42,366 nt of DNA, taken from a virus. Under the pieces are notes generated by a model. The model made no database searches. It was given only the letters and a program-made list of their open reading frames with translations, and had not been told where the DNA came from. Positions 38,475 through 42,366 of the stretch are shown here, one piece after another. The DNA lies in the IMG/VR virus record IMGVR_UViG_3300031746_000054, positions 1-42,366 of that record. One strand, given 5' to 3'. Position 1 is the first letter of the stretch. Each line of letters starts with the position of its first letter. The translations under genes were made by a program, and so were the position numbers.

Positions 38475-39245
38475 TCACCATATACCTTGAGTTGGGGTAT
38501 AGAGATAATGTCGCAGGTCGGCTTTTATGTAATACTTCTTGCCGAGCTTTTCGAGCAGGTCTTTGGTATCATGCGCGAACTTCCACCAGTCGATTTCTTT
38601 CACCCGGTCTTTGTCCTGCTGGGACAGGGGCAGGGGGTTGACATGGTTGAACTTGCCGACCTTGAACTCATCGACAAACGGAGCCGCGAGCTGGATTAGG
38701 TCGAGGGTCTGCTGGGGGTCAATGACTGGCTCCAGACTTACCCACGTGGGAATACCCAACTCGTGGGCTTCGCGGATAGCTTCCATGCGGTTTATGGGGT
38801 CGGCGGCATTTGGTTCCCAATGGAGTGAATCTTGCCTGTCAGCGAAAGTGAGCGTAGTGCCGAAGAAGTCTTTGTCAGATAGGAACCCGAAATCGCCTGC
38901 GGCTAGTGTCCCTGCTTTAGTGAGAATATTGACGCGGTAGCCGTACTTGTGGAGTATGACTATGGCATCTCTGGTCAACATATCGTAGGCATTTATGGGC
39001 TGGTAGGGGTCGCAGGTGAAACAAAGCAGGACAGGACCCGAACCGTTTGATTTGGCGGCTTCTTTCTCTATACGGCTGAGAATGTCAGGCCGAGCTTTCG
39101 CCCGAGCAAATTCATCTCTGGTTTTTTTGAGTACATCGGGAGCGTAGCAATAGAGGCAACCGTGGCCACAGCCTTCATAGAGATTGCAGGCCAATGGTGC
39201 GTATTCGAGGGCTTTGCCTTTGGGTTCATAGATTACATTTGACAT
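38475..39245 (-). CDS. Radical SAM protein, SplB (COG1533)-like (256 aa)
   Basis: The iron-sulfur motif CGHGCLYC has Cys26, Cys30 and Cys33 (C-x3-C-x2-C) from the chosen ATG 39245, in the pattern YAPLACNLYEGCGHGCLYCY. FTCDPYQPIN and TRDAIVILHKYGYRVNILTK are typical of the SplB-like radical SAM group, which includes spore photoproduct lyase and unknown nucleic-acid enzymes. It starts inside the end of the ParB-domain gene (13-base overlap), so the two are coupled. No spore-former need is implied; DNA modification or repair is the more likely use. Confidence 0.85.
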   Translation of the reverse strand: MSNVIYEPKGKALEYAPLACNLYEGCGHGCLYCYAPDVLKKTRDEFARAKARPDILSRIEKEAAKSNGSGPVLLCFTCDPYQPINAYDMLTRDAIVILHKYGYRVNILTKAGTLAAGDFGFLSDKDFFGTTLTFADRQDSLHWEPNAADPINRMEAIREAHELGIPTWVSLEPVIDPQQTLDLIQLAAPFVDEFKVGKFNHVNPLPLSQQDKDRVKEIDWWKFAHDTKDLLEKLGKKYYIKADLRHYLYTPTQGIW

Positions 39246-40747
39246 TGAACACCTGCCCTTGAAGGCTTGAAGTGGACTGGAGGACCCACGAGGACACAAT
39301 CCCTCTTGCCGTACTTTACTTTCATTCCGTTGTAGAATCCTTTCGGGTCATTCCTGCGCTCCTCATCGGTCTTGTCTTTCCCGGCGTAAGTGGTGGTAGT
39401 GTGGGGGTAATCGTGTAGCGGCACTACCTGATAGGCGTCGGCCTGACCGTTTATACCGTGACTGCCAGTGTTGATAAAGTCTTTCTCGAACCATTTGAAG
39501 GGCTTCCTGATGGTCGAACCGCGATGGTCGCCGATTCTATCTGCCGAGTAGCTTTCGCGAATCTGTGCGTAGGTCGCGGTATCGACCTCTATTTTGCCGT
39601 CCGGTGTTGATACTGCCAGCTCTGGATATTCCGCCCTGACCTTTTGCGGAACATCTGCACCCGATTTGATTGCATCCCTGACCCATCTCTTATGAGTAGA
39701 CCGAGCCTCTTTTGTAATTAACTCGTCTGGAGTTATGGCCTTTATGTCGGCAAGGGCTTCCGGGTCTGACTCGTCGCCTGTACCAGCTTTTATCGAGGCT
39801 TCGAGGCTTTCTATCATGCCTGCCTTGTCAGCCTCGGCACATTCGCGAAGTGTCATTTCATAGCGAGCCTTTTCGACTGGCTGGGCTGTTTCTTGAACCA
39901 AGGCTCCTACCTTGTGCTCGGTCAGCTTCCTCTTGATTGACTGGAGTTGCTTTATGAGGTAGTCGACCTTTTCGATGGTTGCGTTCTGGCAGTCCTCAGT
40001 TGCCCGGCCGAGAACGCCTGCCTCTTTATCTTCGAGGCTGGTAAGCTCATTGATTGCCTGTATTGCCCTTTCGAGCATTGTCTTGGCAAGTCCGCGAGCT
40101 TTGAGTTCCTGTCCAGTGAGGACTAGAACTTCGGGGAACATATCAACTTTGGATTCCTCACCAACCAGCTTCGAGCAGAACATCTGAGTTTCGGCTATTG
40201 ATAATCCCTGCTCATTCATGGTTCGGACGGCGCGTAGCTGATTGTTCGGGTTCAGTTGCGCCATGCTGATTGCGGCTACCATGCTCAGAGTGCCTGTCTC
40301 GACAAGGTTCTGAATCTCAGGCCGAGTCTTGGTCAGGTTCAACTGCCAAGAGATAATGTTTTTTGGCTTTCCGAGAATGTCCGCGAGCTGTTCGACGGTT
40401 CCGCCTTTGTCGATGAAGTCTTTGTAGGCGTTGGCCTGCTCCATCGGATTCAGGTCTTTGCGGACTATGTTCTCGATTAGCTGGAGTGCCTTTGCCTTGG
40501 TATCATCGACGTCGAATACCATGGCATCTATGGTCTTTTCGCCATTTATTTTGTGGGCTCTCCACCTGCGCTCACCGGCGATGAGAAGATAACCGCTTCC
40601 GTTCTTGCGGACTGCCACTGGCTGTAAGAGGCCATTGGCCTTGATTGAGTTTGCCAGCTCTTGCAGTTCGTCGTCGTTGAACTCTTTGCGTGGCTGGCTG
40701 GGGTCTGGTCGAATCTTATCGACCGCGAGACTTTTGACTGTTGCCAT
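39233..40747 (-). CDS. ParB-domain protein with long C-terminal extension (504 aa)
   Basis: Residues about 5-100 are the ParB/Srx N-terminal domain (DPSQPRKEFND, then AGERRWRAHK with the GERRWRA motif at 58-64). The next 100 residues are the helix-turn-helix middle (GTVEQLADILGKPKNIISWQ). Residues about 230-504 are unlike plasmid ParB: helical, then a basic stretch and a C-terminal end reading YGKRDCVLVGPPVHF. No ParA gene or parS repeats were found. It is the first gene from the strong promoter at 40795-40823. It could be a CTPase-type regulator, nuclease-like protein or partner of the radical SAM enzyme. Confidence 0.85.
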   Translation of the reverse strand: MATVKSLAVDKIRPDPSQPRKEFNDDELQELANSIKANGLLQPVAVRKNGSGYLLIAGERRWRAHKINGEKTIDAMVFDVDDTKAKALQLIENIVRKDLNPMEQANAYKDFIDKGGTVEQLADILGKPKNIISWQLNLTKTRPEIQNLVETGTLSMVAAISMAQLNPNNQLRAVRTMNEQGLSIAETQMFCSKLVGEESKVDMFPEVLVLTGQELKARGLAKTMLERAIQAINELTSLEDKEAGVLGRATEDCQNATIEKVDYLIKQLQSIKRKLTEHKVGALVQETAQPVEKARYEMTLRECAEADKAGMIESLEASIKAGTGDESDPEALADIKAITPDELITKEARSTHKRWVRDAIKSGADVPQKVRAEYPELAVSTPDGKIEVDTATYAQIRESYSADRIGDHRGSTIRKPFKWFEKDFINTGSHGINGQADAYQVVPLHDYPHTTTTYAGKDKTDEERRNDPKGFYNGMKVKYGKRDCVLVGPPVHFKPSRAGVQCQM

Positions 40748-40794
40748 GCTTTTACTCCTTCCTTCCGTTTACGTTCGGTCTAGCTTCCTATTTA

Positions 40795-40823
40795 AGTATA
40801 GCCGATACGCACACGATTGTCAA
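40795..40823 (-). promoter_or_regulatory. Strong sigma70-type promoter upstream of the ParB-domain gene
   Basis: Minus strand: TTGACA (40818-40823), 17-base spacer, TATACT (40795-40800). The gene starts at 40747 after AAGGAAGGAGT. It is the only strong promoter found upstream of the ParB, packaging and head genes, so it may drive much of that unit. The 12-mer gcttcgatttta just upstream (40833-40844) also occurs upstream of the 6864 promoter. Confidence 0.9.
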
Positions 40824-40841
40824 GAGTAAATAGCTTCGATT

Positions 40842-41084
40842 TTACGTTGTCCGCGAGTGCGGAGATAGCCATTTTTTGCAGGTTTTAGGGTGTGAATGTT
40901 TGCTGACCTTGAATCCGGCGTAAACCAGGCAGTCGAACATCTGGATAACGGTATATCGCCTCGGCTGGCGCGGTTTCGGGTCACTGGCAGACATAGGGTT
41001 CCCGGCTTTCATGTCGAGCTGGATTACAAGTTGCTCCTCTGCTCGCCGAGCCTTTTCGACAATAGCGCCTGCTTTGCTGTTCAT
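40842..41084 (-). CDS. Small basic protein of unknown function (80 aa)
   Basis: ATG 41084 lies 12 bases after the tRNA end. The sequence (SKAGAIVEKARRAEEQLVIQ, YTVIQMFDCLVYAGFKVSKH) has normal codon use, and it ends before the ParB promoter. No ribosome site is visible, so a false call is possible. A longer frame starting with GTG inside the tRNA (41162) is rejected. Confidence 0.4.
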   Translation of the reverse strand: MNSKAGAIVEKARRAEEQLVIQLDMKAGNPMSASDPKPRQPRRYTVIQMFDCLVYAGFKVSKHSHPKTCKKWLSPHSRTT

Positions 41085-41096
41085 GGTTTTAATAAT

Positions 41097-41168
41097 AGCG
41101 GCGGACAGACTCGAACTGCCGACCTCAAGGTTATGGACCTTGCGAGCTTGCCTCTGCTCCACGCCGCA
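41097..41168 (-). tRNA. tRNA-Met(CAU), initiator-type
   Basis: The minus strand folds as a full cloverleaf. The acceptor stem is G2-G7 paired with C66-C71, with T1 and T72 unpaired. Then come T8, the D stem GAGC/GCTC, anticodon stem CAAGG/CCTTG with CAT in the loop, a five-base variable loop, T stem GGCAG/CTGTC and loop TTCGAGT. Base 73 is A and CCA is not encoded. The missing 1-72 pair and the A11-T24 pair are hallmarks of bacterial initiator tRNA. The third hallmark, three G-C pairs under the anticodon, is only two here. Base 33 is C instead of the near-universal T. It starts 72 bases before an unknown gene. Confidence 0.85.
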
Positions 41169-41185
41169 TCGCCGCTGAAATGACT

Positions 41186-41228
41186 AGAGGCCGTCCTCGC
41201 CTTTCGGTCGACTAGCCAGACGGCCTCT
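41186..41228. repeat. Perfect 10-base inverted repeat upstream of the tRNA
   Basis: Arms agaggccgtc (41186-41195) and gacggcctct (41219-41228) enclose 23 bases. It sits 17 bases before the tRNA 5' end on the minus strand, with no T tract. It could be a tRNA 5' leader structure or a regulatory site. Confidence 0.5.
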
Positions 41229-41439
41229 CTACTCTTAATAGATAATCCTAACGATTATATTATAAGTTATATGTCAAGTAGGCTTTATTTGGCTGACCTG
41301 AAGCTAACGTCCAGACGATGCGGTTTGAGTCTAAAAACCAGCATAGGCAGCATATTATCGCACAGAGCACGACTTCGGGAGTTTTCGCTATGGGGGAAGC
41401 TATACCCAAGCATCGCGGGCAGATGCTCGCCGCGTTCAC
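41229..41439. other. Intergenic stretch upstream of the tRNA
   Basis: About 210 bases without a credible gene. An AT-rich part near 41250-41277 has a TTGACA (41272-41277, minus strand) and two TATAAT hexamers, but their spacing (7 and 12 bases) is wrong for a normal promoter. It may still hold the tRNA promoter. Confidence 0.3.
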
Positions 41440-41784
41440 CTAGTTATTACTCCATGACAGCACGAACTTGACGTCCTCCCAATCCGACGGCCTGAAGATG
41501 TAGGCGTCTTGCCCTGCCGCTTTAAGAGTGAGAATCCAATCCTCCTGCTCTGGTGTGGGCTTATCATTCTCGCGCTTAATCTCGATGTAGACAACGCGCT
41601 TCTTTTCGGGGTTGACCAGCACGAGGTCGGGGAAGCCTTTCTCTGAACGCCTGCTATCGTGGGTGTGATATATCTTCTTGTAGCCGAGGGTGGTTGCGAG
41701 TTGCACCACCTGATTCATAAAATCGTCGTGGGTCTGTGTGGCGCGGTATTCCTCGACGTTCATGGTTTGCCTTTGAGATTTCAT
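41440..41784 (-). CDS. VRR-NUC nuclease (114 aa)
   Basis: The sequence KGFPDLVLVNPEKKRVVYIE and IKRENDKPTPEQEDWILTLK, then AAGQDAYIFRPSDWEDV, is a complete VRR-NUC domain: the metal-binding D and E-x-K with the Q-x-x-W helix. Stand-alone phage forms are Holliday-junction or flap-cutting nucleases. ATG 41784 overlaps the previous stop as ATGA; an internal ATG at 41763 after AAAGG is an alternative. It could provide ends for the RecT-like annealing protein. Confidence 0.9.
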   Translation of the reverse strand: MKSQRQTMNVEEYRATQTHDDFMNQVVQLATTLGYKKIYHTHDSRRSEKGFPDLVLVNPEKKRVVYIEIKRENDKPTPEQEDWILTLKAAGQDAYIFRPSDWEDVKFVLSWSNN

Positions 41785-42125
41785 AGCAGTTTACTCAACT
41801 CGTCTATAAGATTCTGGAGCTGCGAGATGGGAACAAAGAAGTCTATCCGATTCTTCTTGACGTTGCTTTCAAAGACTGGCTCCAGTTCGAAGTTCCCCCG
41901 GATGCCGAAGTGAATCTCTTTGCCCTCCATGAACTTGTACTCCGGCCTTGGGTCCTCGACGTCAACAAAGAGCTGTGGGTCGCCGCCCTTATACCTGAAA
42001 CACTGGAGCATGGCGTTCTTGATTGGCACAAAGACCTTGACTTTGTTCAGAGGCACAGTCGTTATACTCTTACCGAATGGGACCTTGGTTGCCCCGGCCT
42101 CCCGGCCGTTAGGATAATAGTTCAT
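41781..42125 (-). CDS. Unknown protein (114 aa)
   Basis: ATG 42125 follows GGAGGAGGG. The sequence (VKVFVPIKNAMLQCFRYKGG, DPQLFVDVEDPRPEYKFMEG, ELEPVFESNVKKNRIDFFVP) is beta-rich with a helical end. It is coupled by overlap to the VRR-NUC gene and follows the cytosine methyltransferase, so a role in nucleic-acid metabolism is possible. No family was recognised. Confidence 0.65.
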   Translation of the reverse strand: MNYYPNGREAGATKVPFGKSITTVPLNKVKVFVPIKNAMLQCFRYKGGDPQLFVDVEDPRPEYKFMEGKEIHFGIRGNFELEPVFESNVKKNRIDFFVPISQLQNLIDELSKLL

Positions 42126-42175
42126 TCTTACCCTCCTCCTGTGCGCTTCATAGGCTCATCACGGACTGGGACATA

Positions 42176-42366
42176 CTAACCCCATTGTTCTGGCATCGCC
42201 TCAGCTATTCCCTGATAGGTGCGACTTCGATTCTTCCAGCGTTCAGGTGATGGTGATTCCATGTGTGAGCGTCCATATCTGCCGGTATGCACCACTGTTG
42301 CCATCAAAGGGGGTAGATTCTTGAGCCATAAACAGATCGCCTTTGTGTCGCCCACTCCAAACCACC
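42176..42366 (-). CDS. Phage-type DNA cytosine methyltransferase, C-terminal part (runs off the window end)
   Basis: From the window end the third frame reads WFGVGDTKAICLWLKNLPPL, then GRYGRSHMESPSPERWKNRS and YQGIAEAMPEQWG, ending with TAG at 42176. This is the C-terminus of the same family as 1-378. With the shared five bases the join reads IQPWWFGVGDTK without shift; without the overlap it shifts frame. Confidence 0.85.
   Translation of the reverse strand, partial: WFGVGDTKAICLWLKNLPPLMATVVHTGRYGRSHMESPSPERWKNRSRTYQGIAEAMPEQWG

Noticed and set aside
39233-40747. Plasmid-like partition system
   Set aside because: No ParA and no parS-like repeats were found, so a phage-plasmid lifestyle is not supported.
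40842-41162. 106-codon frame starting with GTG inside the tRNA
   Set aside because: The first 26 codons are tRNA sequence; only the part from ATG 41084 is kept as possible.
41249-41277. Promoter with TTGACA upstream of the tRNA
   Set aside because: The nearby TATAAT hexamers are 7 and 12 bases away, too close for normal spacing.
1-42366. Integrase, attachment site, CRISPR array or insertion sequence
   Set aside because: I looked for recombinase patterns, spaced direct repeats and terminal inverted repeats with transposase frames and found none.

Overview
The window looks like one complete tailed-phage genome opened at an arbitrary point, not a fragment of a bacterial chromosome. The first five bases (ccacc) repeat as the last five. 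Joining the ends through that overlap fuses two open reading fragments, 1-378 and 42176-42366, into a single in-frame 187-residue phage-type cytosine methyltransferase. The implied circle is 42,361 bp. A circular map fits headful packaging of a terminally redundant genome. All supported genes lie on the minus strand, so transcription runs from high to low coordinates. Four canonical sigma70-type promoters (TTGACA, exactly 17 bp, then a -10 hexamer), strong Shine-Dalgarno sequences and a rho-independent terminator point to a bacterial host. The host is not identifiable with confidence. A Sec-exported 997-residue protein with DNRLRE-like, fibronectin-like and Asp-box segments resembles proteins I associate with Chloroflexi (Dehalococcoidia) and other environmental bacteria, but that link is weak.

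Layout in transcription order. (1) 42366-40842: end of the methyltransferase, an unknown protein, a VRR-NUC nuclease, an initiator-type tRNA-Met, and a small unknown gene. (2) 40823-38475: a strong promoter, a ParB-domain protein with a long C-terminal extension, and a SplB-like radical SAM protein. (3) 38291-27970: a SAM-dependent methyltransferase-like protein, small and large terminase, zinc-ribbon microproteins, portal, a MuF head protein carrying a C-terminal PD-(D/E)XK-like nuclease domain with a small partner, a membrane protein, an SNase-type nuclease, protease-scaffold, a DUF2190-type decoration protein and a Mu gpT-like major capsid protein. (4) 27941-18820: an accessory block containing virion-like small proteins, stable intergenic hairpins, a holin-like membrane protein, two secreted proteins, a 1062-residue protein built from about 45 tandem 21-residue repeats, and a BppU-like protein. 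(5) 18823-7215: connector and neck genes interrupted by an HNH endonuclease, then tail terminator, tube protein, frameshifted tail chaperones, a LuxR-type regulator, tape measure, hub, tip proteins, a glycine-rich adhesin, a calcineurin-like phosphoesterase and a second holin-like protein. A strong terminator (7158-7196) ends this unit. (6) 6892-1: an early region with three more promoters and many small genes with overlapping starts and stops, then an HTH protein, a RecT/Bet annealing protein with a zinc ribbon and an SSB-like tail, a replication-initiator-like protein with an internal repeat array (candidate origin), a DnaA domain IV-like protein, a sigma region 4-like HTH protein and the methyltransferase.

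The phage appears to rely on the host replisome: no polymerase, primase or helicase was recognised. No integrase and no murein hydrolase was recognised either. The observations most worth a second look are the phage-encoded initiator tRNA, the 21-residue-repeat protein with its secreted neighbours, the capsid-nuclease fusion with its overlapping partner gene, the ParB/radical SAM pair, and the LuxR regulator embedded in the tail module.
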